Origin: an uncultured Celeribacter sp.
Lineage (GTDB): Bacteria > Pseudomonadota > Alphaproteobacteria > Rhodobacterales > Rhodobacteraceae
Assembly: GCF_963676475.1 (NCBI RefSeq)
Contig: NZ_OY781106.1
Location: forward strand, 2,480,001-2,544,000
DNA: 64,000 nucleotides
Reading direction: 5' to 3'
Position numbers and translations under genes: made by a program. Each line of letters starts with the position of its first letter. Positions within the stretch are counted from its first letter, which is position 1. This document shows, one piece after another, positions 24,406 through 32,663 of the stretch. Below the pieces are notes generated by a model. It was not told where the DNA came from. It was given only the letters and a program-made list of their open reading frames with translations, and ran no database searches.

Positions 24406-25039
24406 ATCGTTTAAACCAGCCTTTGACCTTATCGACCACGCTGTCTTTCTTTTCGTCGGCCAGCTCAAGCACGTCTTCGACATCATCGACCAGCGGCTCG
24501 ATGGCGCGTTGGCGGAATTGTTGCCACATACGGTAAAGGGTCACCACAAAGAGGAACAGGACCGTCAGGATGATGATATTGGCCCAAGGAATGATGGTCA
24601 CATCCGGCCCCGCGACCGGTTTGATCCCCATCGCATTGGGGAAGATCGACAAAAGCTCCGAGCGCCAACCATAGTGGGTGACGGAGACCCATTCGGGGGC
24701 CGCCTTGGTCGAGATTGCATCATTGGCCTCGGTATAAAGATTCGCCGTGTCGAATTTAAAGTACGGCGGCCAGCCCCAGCCGGTGTCTTCGTTGCGATAG
24801 ACGATGCTCTTGCCGTTCGGACGCACGGCCTGGATGAATTGTACATCGCGGGTTTGATCGCCCGTCGTCGAGCCATTGTCAGGCGCCTGCCAGAACATCG
24901 TGGTCCAGCCGGACAGATCCTGACGCTCCTCATAGGTGTTCACGATTCGCACGATGTCATGCTGTGGCAAGGTGTAATGCGCAAACCCTCCGACAATCAG
25001 AACGATCAGGGCGATCAGGGTCCATTTCACATAGCGCAT
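24404..25039 (-). CDS. DUF1523 family membrane-anchored protein
   Basis: A 211-residue protein with an N-terminal membrane segment (residues 5-22, 'KWTLIALIVLIVGGFAHY'), a central polar domain with many aromatic residues ('TTMFWQAPDNG', 'EDTGWGWPPYFKFDTANLY', 'EWVSVTHYGWRSELLSIFPN'), a second membrane segment near 150-170 ('ANIIILTVLFLFVVTLYRM') and a charged helical tail. This pattern matches DUF1523, whose function is unknown. It lies 10 bases downstream of the next small membrane protein gene on the same strand. Confidence 0.85.
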   Translation of the reverse strand: MRYVKWTLIALIVLIVGGFAHYTLPQHDIVRIVNTYEERQDLSGWTTMFWQAPDNGSTTGDQTRDVQFIQAVRPNGKSIVYRNEDTGWGWPPYFKFDTANLYTEANDAISTKAAPEWVSVTHYGWRSELLSIFPNAMGIKPVAGPDVTIIPWANIIILTVLFLFVVTLYRMWQQFRQRAIEPLVDDVEDVLELADEKKDSVVDKVKGWFKR

Positions 25040-25049
25040 CGGCGGGGCC

Positions 25050-25316
25050 TCACAGAAAATTCGTCACATAAAAGATCGCGGCAAAGACGATCAGCGGCAG
25101 GATATAGACCAAGAGCAAAAGTTTTGGGCGGAAAGAGCGCTCATAGGCTTTGATCCCCTCCTCCACATAAGCGTCCCTCTCGCCAATGGAACCCTCTTTT
25201 TCCCAATCTTCTTCAAGACGTTCGCGGGTGAGCGAGCGGACATAAACGGTCAGGAGCCCGTAGAACAGGGTCATCACGATAAAGCCGATGATCAGAAACC
25301 GCAAAAAGCCCAGCAT
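25050..25316 (-). CDS. Small conserved-type membrane protein, unknown function
   Basis: 88 residues with two membrane segments (about 5-27, 'LRFLIIGFIVMTLFYGLLTVY', and 65-86) joined by a charged region ('RERLEEDWEKEGSIGERDAY'). AGGGGACAC lies upstream of the ATG. It is cotranscribed with the DUF1523 gene. No domain is recognised. The strong charge pattern and clean topology support it as a real gene. Confidence 0.7.
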   Translation of the reverse strand: MLGFLRFLIIGFIVMTLFYGLLTVYVRSLTRERLEEDWEKEGSIGERDAYVEEGIKAYERSFRPKLLLLVYILPLIVFAAIFYVTNFL

Positions 25317-25363
25317 GGGGTGTCCCCTGTCGCGCCGGGGTCGTCCGGCCGTTGTATCCAGCT

Positions 25364-25478
25364 TAAAGCGTTTTTCGTTTAATCTAAATCAGATTGAGCG
25401 AAAAACCTTGCCACACTGAATAGATATTGCAGCGTTTCTCAAAAATTGAGTGCCTCAAGTTTTTTGACAAACGCTTTA
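25364..25478. repeat. 115-bp palindromic element, copy B (inverted relative to copy A)
   Basis: It begins TAAAGCGTTTTTCGTTTAATC and ends with ACGCTTTA; its reverse complement matches copy A (19023-19137) over the full 115 bases with about nine mismatches, mostly in the spacer between the two internal hairpins. It is intergenic between two leftward membrane-protein genes, about 40 bases from each. It may act as a terminator or an RNA structure, or be a non-autonomous mobile palindrome. Confidence 0.85.
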
Positions 25479-25516
25479 GCTGCACTGCCACGAAAGCGCG
25501 AGGTGAATTGATCGGG

Positions 25517-25903
25517 TTATGTCTCTTGATCGGGCAAATCGTGGCGCATGGCCTCGTCGGATTTGATCTGTTCGACGCGACGCGCGAGGCTAAGCCAAGC
25601 GAGGCCCAAAAGCGGCAACCAGATCAGGCTGGCCAGAGCGGCGCGGCGGGCGAGAAAACCGAACATCTGCCCCGGGGCATCTCGCAGCGTCTGGATCACC
25701 GGCACGCCGTCGACCTCGTAGAGAAAGGCAAACAAAGCCCCGCCCAGCACGAAGAGCCCCAAAGCGCTCAGTAGAACTGAGACCAGCAGACGTTTTTGCG
25801 AGCGGGTGCCGCGCGGGGTCAAAGCCAGCGGCAAGGCCACCGCCGCAACGCCGATCAATCCAACCGGAATCGCAATACCGCTTATCACACCCATGTCGAT
25901 CAT
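25517..25903 (-). CDS. Integral membrane protein, unknown function
   Basis: 128 residues from MIDMGVISGIAIPVG, with GGAGG 9 bases upstream. Three membrane segments are visible: about 5-26, 37-58 ('LLVSVLLSALGLFVLGGALF') and 83-104 ('RAALASLIWLPLLGLAWLSL'). The tail is acidic and polar. No family is recognised. The 13-residue longer ORF upstream lacks a ribosome-binding site. Confidence 0.65.
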   Translation of the reverse strand: MIDMGVISGIAIPVGLIGVAAVALPLALTPRGTRSQKRLLVSVLLSALGLFVLGGALFAFLYEVDGVPVIQTLRDAPGQMFGFLARRAALASLIWLPLLGLAWLSLARRVEQIKSDEAMRHDLPDQET

Positions 25904-26054
25904 GCCTTTGCCTCCAAATGTAAGCTGGCCTAACACCGTAAAATCATACGTCTTAAATGCGCCTCATCAGAGATGAGGTCCGCTCCCTATTCTTCCCCTT
26001 GTGACAGACGCCGTGCGGGTTTTCTATGATGTTATCACCATCGGAGGGGACCCC

Positions 26055-26618
26055 ATGACACTTAAAACTGTTCTACTCGGCACCGGCTTTGGCCTTTTCA
26101 TGGCGACAGGCGCCATGGCGGATGACGTCACCGACACGTTACAAAGCGCGCTCAAAGCCTATGAAGAGGGCGACGTCACCTATGCGCTCGAAGAGTTGGA
26201 TTACGCCAAGCAGTTGATGCAAGAAATGCAAACCGGCGCCTTGGCCGCCTTTCTGCCCGCCGCGCCCGAAGGCTGGACCGCAGAGGAAGACACAGACACC
26301 GTGGCCGGTTTTGCCATGATGGGCGGCGGCACGGCGGCGGCGCAAAGCTATACCAACGAATCTGGCGAGGAATTCACCATTTCCATCGTTGTCGACAGCC
26401 CGATGATTGCCATGATGGGCGGCATGATTTCCAACGCTGGTGCCATGGGCATGAAAACCGTGCGCGTGGGGCGTGAGAAATTCTTAGAGAACGAAGGCGA
26501 TCTCACCGCCTTGGTCGAGGGGCGCGTCTTGGTGCAGGCCTCGGGCGAGCCGCGTGATGTGGTCTTGCCGCTTTTGGAGAGCATCGACTACCGCGCCTTG
26601 GGCCGCTTCGGCTACTAA
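26055..26618 (+). CDS. Secreted/periplasmic protein of unknown function
   Basis: 187 residues starting MTLKTVLLGTGFGLFMATGAM, a signal peptide cleaved around 'AMA-DDV'. A helical segment rich in Ala/Glu ('LQSALKAYEEGDVTYALEEL') is followed by a beta-rich domain with a Gly/Met stretch ('SPMIAMMGGMISNAGAMGMK') and 'LTALVEGRVLVQASG'. The ATG has a strong GGAGGGG upstream. No named domain is certain. It is monocistronic and ends in a strong terminator. Confidence 0.75.
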   Translation: MTLKTVLLGTGFGLFMATGAMADDVTDTLQSALKAYEEGDVTYALEELDYAKQLMQEMQTGALAAFLPAAPEGWTAEEDTDTVAGFAMMGGGTAAAQSYTNESGEEFTISIVVDSPMIAMMGGMISNAGAMGMKTVRVGREKFLENEGDLTALVEGRVLVQASGEPRDVVLPLLESIDYRALGRFGY

Positions 26619-26635
26619 TTGTCCTGAGACAAAGA

Positions 26636-26668
26636 CATAAAAAGAGGGGCCGGCACGCCCCTCTTTTT
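26636..26668. terminator. Bidirectional Rho-independent terminator
   Basis: AAAAAGAGGGGC and GCCCCTCTTTTT arms around a short CGGCAC-type loop, with A tract on one side and T tract on the other. It serves both the rightward periplasmic-protein gene and the leftward aminotransferase gene. Confidence 0.88.
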
Positions 26669-26687
26669 CATTCCATTGAGAGCTATT

Positions 26688-27944
26688 TCACAGCTGCGCG
26701 CGGATCACATCCCCCAGACGCGCAATGCCCTCTTCGATCTTCGCCGCCGCTGACATCGAAAAATTGAGGCGCAGCGTGTTGCGGTTCGAGCCATCGGCAT
26801 AAAACGCGCCCCCCGGCACAAAAGCCACATTGGCTTTGAGTGCCTCTTTCAAAAGCTCCGCCCCATCCATGCCCTGCGGCAGTGTCACCCAGACGAACAT
26901 CCCGCCATCGGGTTTCGTCCATTCGACACCTTCGGGCATATGGCGTTCGAGCGCGGCCAACATCGCGTCCAGCCGAACGCCGTAGACCTCGCGTAGCTTG
27001 GCGACGTGATCCTCAAACACACCGTTCGCCACTTCGCTCACCGCGATCTGGTTGATCGTCGCGGTCTGAAGATCGGCGGCTTGTTTGGTCAGCACCATCT
27101 GGCTGATCACCGGTTTCGCGGCCACGGCCCAGCCGACGCGCAACCCCGGCGCCAAGGTTTTCGAGAAAGAGCCGAGGTAGATCGTGCGACAGGCGTCGAT
27201 GTCGCCTTTCTCTTCGATCTCAAGCGCCAAGATCGGCTTGATCTCTTCGCCGCGGTAGCGCAGCTCCTGATAGGCCGCATCCTCGATCACCGCGCAGCCC
27301 AGCGCATCTGCGCGCGCCAATACGGTCCGGCGCTGATCTTCGGTCAGGGTCACACCGGTGGGGTTGGCGAAATCGGTCGACAGGTAGGCGAATTTGACTT
27401 CGCCGCCTGCGGCTTTCGCGTCGGCCAGCACGTCTTCGGTGGGCCGGTTGGTCTGCGGGTCGATCCGGTCGTAGCGTGGCTCATAGGCGTTGAACGCCCC
27501 CAAGGCGCCCATGTAGGTCGGCCAGGTCACAAGCGCCGTATCGCCTGCGTTCAGAAAGATTTTCCCGAGATAATCCAGCGCCTGCTGCGAGCCTGCCGTG
27601 ATCAGGATGTTGTCGCGGGTACAGGTCACACCATGGCGTGCCATATAGCCAACGATCCAATCACGAAGCGGCGTGTAGCCCTCGGAGGTGGAATATTGCA
27701 ACGCGACCGCCGCTGCCTGTTCGCTCAGCGCCTTGGTCATCGCCTCGGCAAAGGCTTCGCGCGGGAAATAGGCCGGGTCGGGAATGCCGCCCGCAAAGGA
27801 AATAATGTTCGGCTGGTCGAGAAGTTTGAGAAGCTCGCGGATCTCTGACGCCCGCATCCGTCCGGTCCGATGGGCGAACAGTTCGGTCAGACGCGCGCTT
27901 GTTTTCTCTAAAGTCGTCTCGGCGGAATTCTCTGGCAGACTCAT
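26688..27944 (-). CDS. PLP-dependent aminotransferase, class I/II (2-aminoadipate-type)
   Basis: 418 residues from MSLPENSAETT, with GGAG 6 bases upstream. Fold-type I aminotransferase: 'IISFAGGIPDPAYFP', 'QYSTSEGYTPLRDWI', 'ILITAGSQQALDYLGKIFLN', 'DFANPTGVTLTEDQRR', PLP lysine in 'GSFSKTLAPGLRVGW', and the C-terminal arginine in 'RNTLRLNFSM'. This pattern matches the LysN/2-aminoadipate and multi-substrate aminotransferases related to MocR C-terminal domains. The exact amino-acid substrate cannot be assigned. Confidence 0.88.
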   Translation of the reverse strand: MSLPENSAETTLEKTSARLTELFAHRTGRMRASEIRELLKLLDQPNIISFAGGIPDPAYFPREAFAEAMTKALSEQAAAVALQYSTSEGYTPLRDWIVGYMARHGVTCTRDNILITAGSQQALDYLGKIFLNAGDTALVTWPTYMGALGAFNAYEPRYDRIDPQTNRPTEDVLADAKAAGGEVKFAYLSTDFANPTGVTLTEDQRRTVLARADALGCAVIEDAAYQELRYRGEEIKPILALEIEEKGDIDACRTIYLGSFSKTLAPGLRVGWAVAAKPVISQMVLTKQAADLQTATINQIAVSEVANGVFEDHVAKLREVYGVRLDAMLAALERHMPEGVEWTKPDGGMFVWVTLPQGMDGAELLKEALKANVAFVPGGAFYADGSNRNTLRLNFSMSAAAKIEEGIARLGDVIRAQL

Positions 27945-28058
27945 GACATTCTCCATTCAGCGCCCCGATGTCACACATTTGATTGGGGAAATCCACAAAA
28001 AGGATTTGCGACATTTTAAATGTGATTGACCCGGTTATGCCTTGGACCTTTGAGACAG

Positions 28059-28095
28059 AAAAAATGCCGCGGGAATTTCCTCCCGCGGCATTTTT
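28059..28095 (-). terminator. Terminator of secreted-protein gene copy 1
   Basis: ATGCCGCGGGA and TCCCGCGGCAT form an 11-bp perfect stem with flanking A and T tracts. It lies 45 bases beyond the copy 1 stop, and the same terminator, slightly altered, follows copy 2 at 48585. Confidence 0.9.
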
Positions 28096-28139
28096 CCATC
28101 CGCCCTGAGCACATTGTTCAGAGCGAACTGGACCACCCG

Positions 28140-28481
28140 TTATTGGATGTTGTTCACGTTGGTGTTGGCCAAGTCAGCACCGTTGGAGCCCACGAGCACG
28201 AACTCGATGTTGGAGCGCGGCGCGGTGGACAGGCTGACTTTCACGTCGGTGTTGGCGCCGGCTTTGACGTCGGTGGAGCCCAGAAGAGCCACGCGCTCAC
28301 CGCCGTGCACGGAGTAAACTTCGAGGGTTGCCGGCGCGTCGGCACGGACGAGCTCGACGTTTGCGGTGGTTTTGGAACCGGCCTGGTTGCCCGGGATGAT
28401 GTAGTTCGGGCCAGCGAAAGCGGCGGAACCGGCAACGGCAACGATGGCAGCGGCAGCGAGGGTTTTGAATGAATTGGTCAT
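28140..28481 (-). CDS. Small secreted protein, duplicated copy 1
   Basis: 113 residues. A signal peptide (MTNSFKTLAAAAIVAVAGSA, cleavage after 'AFA') is followed by a ~90-residue mature domain beginning GPNYIIPGNQAGSKTTANVE and ending 'NTNVNNIQ'. The mature part looks all-beta, with 'ATLEVYSVHGGERVALLG' and 'GANTDVKVSLSTAPRS', and has no cysteine. Codon choice is strongly optimal and the promoter and terminator are strong, so high expression is expected. It differs from copy 2 at five residues. The function is not recognised. Confidence 0.85.
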   Translation of the reverse strand: MTNSFKTLAAAAIVAVAGSAAFAGPNYIIPGNQAGSKTTANVELVRADAPATLEVYSVHGGERVALLGSTDVKAGANTDVKVSLSTAPRSNIEFVLVGSNGADLANTNVNNIQ

Positions 28482-28941
28482 GGTTTTGGTCCTTTATAAG
28501 TGTTTCGTGTGTGACACGTCAGTTGTGGAAGACGCTGTGTGTTCGTTTTTGCGTCTTTCTATGAGAATGAATGTAGGCTTCCGTTATGGATGTGTAAATA
28601 GGAACATATATACAAGAGTTAGCCGGCATAATGTTTATATTTGAACATCACAAATATCGTGATCTCGGGAACTTTTTCACATTTCATGCACAAACAGTGG
28701 CGTGATGACTCTCCACCCCCACAATTCTCCACATTGTTCCTTTTTGAACATAAGTTCGGAGTGTCAGGGGATTTCGACCGTAAATGCTGAGAGCTCGGCC
28801 GGCTTGCGCGCGGCTAAGCGGGCATGGTCTCGCCAGAAACACCCGCAAAGATATGCCGTTATAAAACGGATACAAAATCGTCACCCCGGCGACATTTCCC
28901 TTCGTCACACCGCGCGCACAGATACTGACGAGGGACGTCTC
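28482..28941. other. 460-base AT-rich divergent intergenic region
   Basis: It separates copy 1 of the secreted-protein gene from the phytase-like gene. The left ~125 bases are the conserved leader and promoter of copy 1. The rest is AT-rich, then GC-rich near 28790-28850, and carries no convincing gene. An AGGG 10 bases before 28942 is the ribosome-binding site of the phytase-like gene. Confidence 0.7.
28570..28598 (-). promoter_or_regulatory. Sigma-70-type promoter of secreted-protein gene copy 1
   Basis: Read leftward: -35 TTTACA (28593-28598), 17-base spacer, -10 TACATT (28570-28575). The boxes and spacer length are conserved in copy 2. Transcription would start near 28563, leaving an ~82-base leader that includes the conserved CACTTATAAAGGACC ribosome-binding region. 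Confidence 0.7.
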
Positions 28942-31110
28942 ATGAAAAAGAACCTGCTGCTTGCGGCTTCTGCTCTGGCGCTTTGTGCGACCGGGGCATC
29001 TGCCGATATGACCTTCAACCGCATCGCCTCTTTCGCCACGCCGGACAATATGGCCGAGGGCGAGGACCACGCGCGCGAAACCTCCGCCGAGATCATCGCC
29101 GCCTCGGAAGACGGCATGACGTTGATCTACACCGACAGCCCGCTGGGCGTCGTCGGCCTCATCGACATCACCGACCCGAAAGCCCCCAAGGCGCTTGGCA
29201 ATATCGAGATGCCGGGCGAGCCGACCTCCGTGGCTGTGCGCGGCATGACCGCCTATGTCGGCGTGAAAACCTCTGAGGATTACGTCAACACCTCCGGCCA
29301 GATCGTTGTGGTGGATATGGCCAAGAAAGAGATCATCGGGTCGTGCGATCTGGGCGGTCAGCCCGACTCGATCGCCGTGTCGAAAGACGGGTCTTTCGTG
29401 TCCGTGGCGATTGAGAACGAGCGCGACGAAGACCTCGGCGACGGTCGCACCGGCCAGATGCCGGCGGGCTTTCTGGATATGGTTTCCGTCACTGAGAGCG
29501 GTTGCTCTGACGTGAAAACCGTCGAAATGACCGGCCTGACCGAGATTTCGCCGGAAGACCCGGAGCCGGAGTTTGTCGACATCAATTCCTTGGGCGAAAC
29601 CGTCATGACGCTTCAGGAGAACAACCACCTGATGGTGATATCGAAAGACGGTGAGATCCTGAACCATTTCTCCGCAGGCACCGTGGATCTGACCGGGATC
29701 GACACCGTGGACGAGCGCGCCTCGCTTGATTTCACCGGCGAACAACTGGGCCGCAAACGCGAACCCGATGCGGTGAAATGGATCGACGACGACCATTTTG
29801 CCATCGCCAACGAAGGCGACATGGACGGCGGCTCGCGCGGCTGGACCATTTTCAATAAGGACGGTTCTGTCGTCTTTGAGAGCGGCGCGTCGTTCGAACA
29901 TGCGCTGATCCAAATCGGCCACTACCCGGACAAACGCTCCGACGCCAAAGGCGTTGAGCCGGAAAGCATTGAAACCGCCGTGTTCGACGGAACGCCCTAT
30001 GTCTTCGTCGGCTCCGAGCGCGGCTCTGCCGTGGGCGTCTACAACGTGTCTGACCTCTCTGCCCCTGTGCTGGAGCAAATCCTGCCGTCGGGCATCGGGC
30101 CGGAAGGCTATGTCGCGATCCCGGAGCGCAACCTGTTGATCTCCGCCAACGAAACCGACCTTATCGAAGACGGCGGCGTGCGCGCGCATGTCATGATCTT
30201 TGAGCGTGCCGAAGGTGAGCCGATGTATCCGACGCTGACCTCTGAGGGCGCAGATGAGCTGATCGGCTGGGGCGCGATTTCCGGCATGGTCGCGGATGAG
30301 GACGGCATGATCTACGCCGTCAACGACAGCTTCTATGGCTTCCAGCCCTCCATCTTCAAAATCGATCCGTCGAGCAAACCGGCCCGTATCGTGGATGTGA
30401 TCCGTGTGCATCGTGCCAACGGCGACGCGGCGCAGAAACTCGATATGGAAGGCATCACGCTCGACGGCAAAGGTGGGTTCTATGTTGCCTCCGAAGGCCG
30501 CACCGAGCGCCTGATCCCGCATGCGATCTACCACGTCAACGCCGATGGCCTGATCGAAACCAACAAAGGCGAGATCGGCATCCCCGCAGAGTTGAGCGCC
30601 GTTGAAAAACGCTTTGGCTTCGAAGGCATCACCAAGGTCGGTGACACGCTTTGGATGGCTGTGCAGCGCGAATGGGGCGATGACGCGAAGAACACCGTGA
30701 AACTCGTCGCCTATAACCTTGAGACCAAGGAATGGGGTGCCGTCTCCTATCCCAAAGCCGCGCCGGACACCGGCTGGGTCGGCCTGTCGGAGATCGTCGC
30801 TCATGGCGATTACTTCTACGTCATCGAGCGCGACAACCAGATCGGTGCGAATGCTGTGACCAAGAAAATCTACCGCATCCCCGCCGCCGAGATGGTGCCT
30901 GCGCCTTTGGGCGGCGAGCTTCCGGTGGTCACCAAGGAAGAGGTCCGCGATCTGATCCCGGATCTGAAATCCTTCGGCGGCTATGTGGTCGATAAGGTCG
31001 AGGGCCTCGCTATCACCCCTGAGGGCGAAATGTTCGTCTCCACCGACAACGACGGCGTGGATGACAGCTCGGGCGAGACATTCTTCTGGTCCATCGGGTC
31101 TGTCGAGTAA
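28942..31110 (+). CDS. Secreted esterase-like/phytase-like beta-propeller protein
   Basis: 722 residues from MKKNLLLAASALALCATGASA, a clear signal peptide; an upstream in-frame extension is not coding. The N-terminal half has propeller-type repeats ('PKALGNIEMPGEPTSVAVRG', 'DLGGQPDSIAVSKDGSFVSV'). The C-terminal ~300 residues match the 'esterase-like activity of phytase' domain: 'KLDMEGITLDGKGGFYVASE', 'GFEGITKVGDTLWMAVQREW', 'KVEGLAITPEGEMFVSTDND'. It is probably periplasmic or extracellular and could release phosphate from organic esters, which would suit the phosphonate-rich neighbourhood, but activity is inferred. Confidence 0.85.
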   Translation: MKKNLLLAASALALCATGASADMTFNRIASFATPDNMAEGEDHARETSAEIIAASEDGMTLIYTDSPLGVVGLIDITDPKAPKALGNIEMPGEPTSVAVRGMTAYVGVKTSEDYVNTSGQIVVVDMAKKEIIGSCDLGGQPDSIAVSKDGSFVSVAIENERDEDLGDGRTGQMPAGFLDMVSVTESGCSDVKTVEMTGLTEISPEDPEPEFVDINSLGETVMTLQENNHLMVISKDGEILNHFSAGTVDLTGIDTVDERASLDFTGEQLGRKREPDAVKWIDDDHFAIANEGDMDGGSRGWTIFNKDGSVVFESGASFEHALIQIGHYPDKRSDAKGVEPESIETAVFDGTPYVFVGSERGSAVGVYNVSDLSAPVLEQILPSGIGPEGYVAIPERNLLISANETDLIEDGGVRAHVMIFERAEGEPMYPTLTSEGADELIGWGAISGMVADEDGMIYAVNDSFYGFQPSIFKIDPSSKPARIVDVIRVHRANGDAAQKLDMEGITLDGKGGFYVASEGRTERLIPHAIYHVNADGLIETNKGEIGIPAELSAVEKRFGFEGITKVGDTLWMAVQREWGDDAKNTVKLVAYNLETKEWGAVSYPKAAPDTGWVGLSEIVAHGDYFYVIERDNQIGANAVTKKIYRIPAAEMVPAPLGGELPVVTKEEVRDLIPDLKSFGGYVVDKVEGLAITPEGEMFVSTDNDGVDDSSGETFFWSIGSVE

Positions 31111-31133
31111 GCTGACGCTTTATAAAACGAGAG

Positions 31134-31160
31134 ACGCCCGCCAAATCGGCGGGCGTTTTT
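31134..31160 (+). terminator. Rho-independent terminator of the phytase-like gene
   Basis: ACGCCCGCC and GGCGGGCGT arms around a 5-base loop, followed by TTTTT. It is immediately followed by the GTGAGTATTTTTGCC motif. Confidence 0.9.
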
Positions 31161-31162
31161 AT

Positions 31163-31186
31163 GTGAGTATTTTTGCCAAGAAAAAG
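31163..31186 (+). repeat. Dispersed TGAGTATTTTTGCC...AAAAAG motif
   Basis: A 24-base sequence identical at 23 positions to 21997-22020, and similar to 51609-51632. Here it directly follows a terminator T tract and overlaps no gene start. Confidence 0.6.
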
Positions 31187-31187
31187 A

Positions 31188-31667
31188 TCAGACCTCGGTG
31201 GTCGGATCGCTCTCAATCACCTTGGTTTCCACCGTGTTCGGTCCGGCGATCTCGATCCGGCGGGGCTTCAGAGCTTCGGGCACTTCGCGTTTCAGGTCGA
31301 TGTGCAGCATGCCGTTTTCATGGGACGCGCCGGTAACGCGCACATGTTCGGCCAGCGTAAAGCGGCGCTCGAAGGCGCGGGTGGCGATGCCGCGATGGAG
31401 ATAGGTCTTGGCCTTTTCTTCCTCGCTGTCGGCTTTGCGTGCGGTGATCACCAGCGCGTTTTCACGCTGTTCAATTCCGATGTCTTCGGTCGAGAACCCG
31501 GCCACGGCGAGCGAAATGCGCCAAGCGTCATCGGAGGTTTTCTCGATGTTATAGGGCGGGTAGCTGGGTTGGCTGACCTCTTGGGTCAGAACGCGGTCCA
31601 TCAGATCGGCGATCTGGTCGAAGCCGACGGTGGCACGGTAAAGCGGTGCAAGATCAAAGTTGCGCAT
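31188..31667 (-). CDS. Small heat-shock protein, Hsp20/alpha-crystallin family
   Basis: 159 residues from MRNFDLAPLYRATVGFDQIA, with GGAGG 8 bases upstream. The alpha-crystallin domain spans about 35-130: 'PPYNIEKTSDDAWRISLAVA', 'GFSTEDIGIEQRENALVITA', 'YLHRGIATRAFERRFTLAEH', 'GASHENGMLHIDLKREVPEA'. This is the IbpA/HspH-type holdase that binds unfolding proteins. A strong heat-shock promoter lies upstream at 31761-31789. Confidence 0.93.
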   Translation of the reverse strand: MRNFDLAPLYRATVGFDQIADLMDRVLTQEVSQPSYPPYNIEKTSDDAWRISLAVAGFSTEDIGIEQRENALVITARKADSEEEKAKTYLHRGIATRAFERRFTLAEHVRVTGASHENGMLHIDLKREVPEALKPRRIEIAGPNTVETKVIESDPTTEV

Positions 31668-31760
31668 GGGTATCCTCCAGTGAGCGATTCCAAATGTGAA
31701 TGCCTTCCGACGCGCGGACAGGCGAAATGCCGGACCCAAAAGAGGCGTCCGACATCAGGA

Positions 31761-31789
31761 ATCTGGGGATCGGGATTTGTCGTTTCAAG
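31761..31789 (-). promoter_or_regulatory. RpoH (sigma-32) promoter of the Hsp20 gene
   Basis: Read leftward: -35 CTTGAAA (31783-31789), 14-base spacer, -10 CCCCAGAT (31761-31768). This is close to the consensus CTTGAAA/CCCCATNT. It is about 95 bases upstream of the ATG and just beyond the stop of the protease gene. Confidence 0.8.
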
Positions 31790-31809
31790 AGGGCAAAGCC
31801 CCGCGCCGT

Positions 31810-32610
31810 TCAGTGCCCCGTGACGCCCACGACGAATTCTGTCTGGGACAAGTCGGGCAAGGGCTCTGCGCTGGCCTTTTGGAAATGGCTTTTCCCGGTG
31901 GAGGCCATTTGCAAGAGATCAGACAGGGCGCCATCGAGAGAGGTGCCGACAGAGACACGCCCGCCCCGGAATTGCGCCTTGGCGGAGACCACCGAGACGA
32001 TGCGCGGCGTGGGGCCGGACATATCGAAAATCGGTGCACCGGAGGAGCCGAAATCCACCTCGCATGAGGTCACAAGCACACCGCCCTGACGCGCCATCAC
32101 ATGGCAGACTTCTTGCAAAGAGGGCGTTTCGGCACGGTCATGGGCATAGGAGACGACGCCAACGGCCTGACCCTTTTCCGGGCGCGCCGAGATTGCGAAA
32201 GGCCGCACAGAGGTGGTGCGCACCGGACGGTCCAACTCGATCAGCGCCACATCATGCACCAGACGGTCATGCAGATCGCCGGAATTGAGCGCAAACCCCG
32301 GATGCACGTAGATCGCCTTGGCAGCGCGGTAAGCCTGCGCCTGACCATTGCGCCAACCGGCTTTGAACGTGATGTCTTTGGGCTTGTGCGGTTTGTGATC
32401 GTAGATGTCGAACATGCAATGCGCGGCGGTCAGGACCAGAGTTTCGGTGATCAAAGCCCCGGTGCAGAAACTGCGCCCGGCGAAATCGAGACGTCCAACG
32501 GCCTCCCAGCCGCGGCTGTCATCGCCGGTTTGAAAGGCCTTGAGCTTGCTGTCCGCCTGCGCCTGTCCTGCCATGAGGAGGATAAAGAAGATGGTCAGCA
32601 ATTTTCTCAT
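31810..32610 (-). CDS. Secreted trypsin-like serine protease
   Basis: 266 residues with a signal peptide (MRKLLTIFFILLMAGQAQA). The chymotrypsin-fold triad is visible: H64 in 'LTAAHC', D120 in 'HDVALIEL' and S190 in 'VDFGSSGAPIF'. The usual GDSGGP is GSSGAP here, as in some bacterial V8/trypsin-like enzymes. Cysteines C49/C65 likely form the conserved disulfide. It is probably periplasmic. It is a separate unit, 46 bases from glcF. Confidence 0.9.
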   Translation of the reverse strand: MRKLLTIFFILLMAGQAQADSKLKAFQTGDDSRGWEAVGRLDFAGRSFCTGALITETLVLTAAHCMFDIYDHKPHKPKDITFKAGWRNGQAQAYRAAKAIYVHPGFALNSGDLHDRLVHDVALIELDRPVRTTSVRPFAISARPEKGQAVGVVSYAHDRAETPSLQEVCHVMARQGGVLVTSCEVDFGSSGAPIFDMSGPTPRIVSVVSAKAQFRGGRVSVGTSLDGALSDLLQMASTGKSHFQKASAEPLPDLSQTEFVVGVTGH

Positions 32611-32663
32611 GGTGGTCCTCGAGTCCTATTCGCCCCCAGCGCTATAGGGGGTTCAAGGCGGGA

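Larger units (their letters stand above)
28058..28606 (-). repeat. ~548-bp inverted duplication, unit 1
   Basis: Promoter, ~80-base leader, secreted-protein gene and terminator, almost identical to unit 2 at 48073-48621 but in the opposite orientation. The central ~250 bases of the gene look identical by eye; differences cluster near the start and end of the gene and in the leader. Homology fades just outside the promoter (beyond GTTCC[T/C]ATTTACACATCC) and just beyond the T tract of the terminator. Confidence 0.9.

Noticed and set aside
28876..28912. Pho-box-like CGTCAC repeats upstream of the phytase-like gene
   Set aside because: The two CGTCAC units are 24 bases apart, not 22 or 11, so they do not fit the PhoB register.
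28684..30804. 706-codon minus-strand ORF opposite the phytase-like gene
   Set aside because: Shadow of a well-supported secreted protein; the composition is Arg/Asp/His-rich in the way typical of antisense reading.
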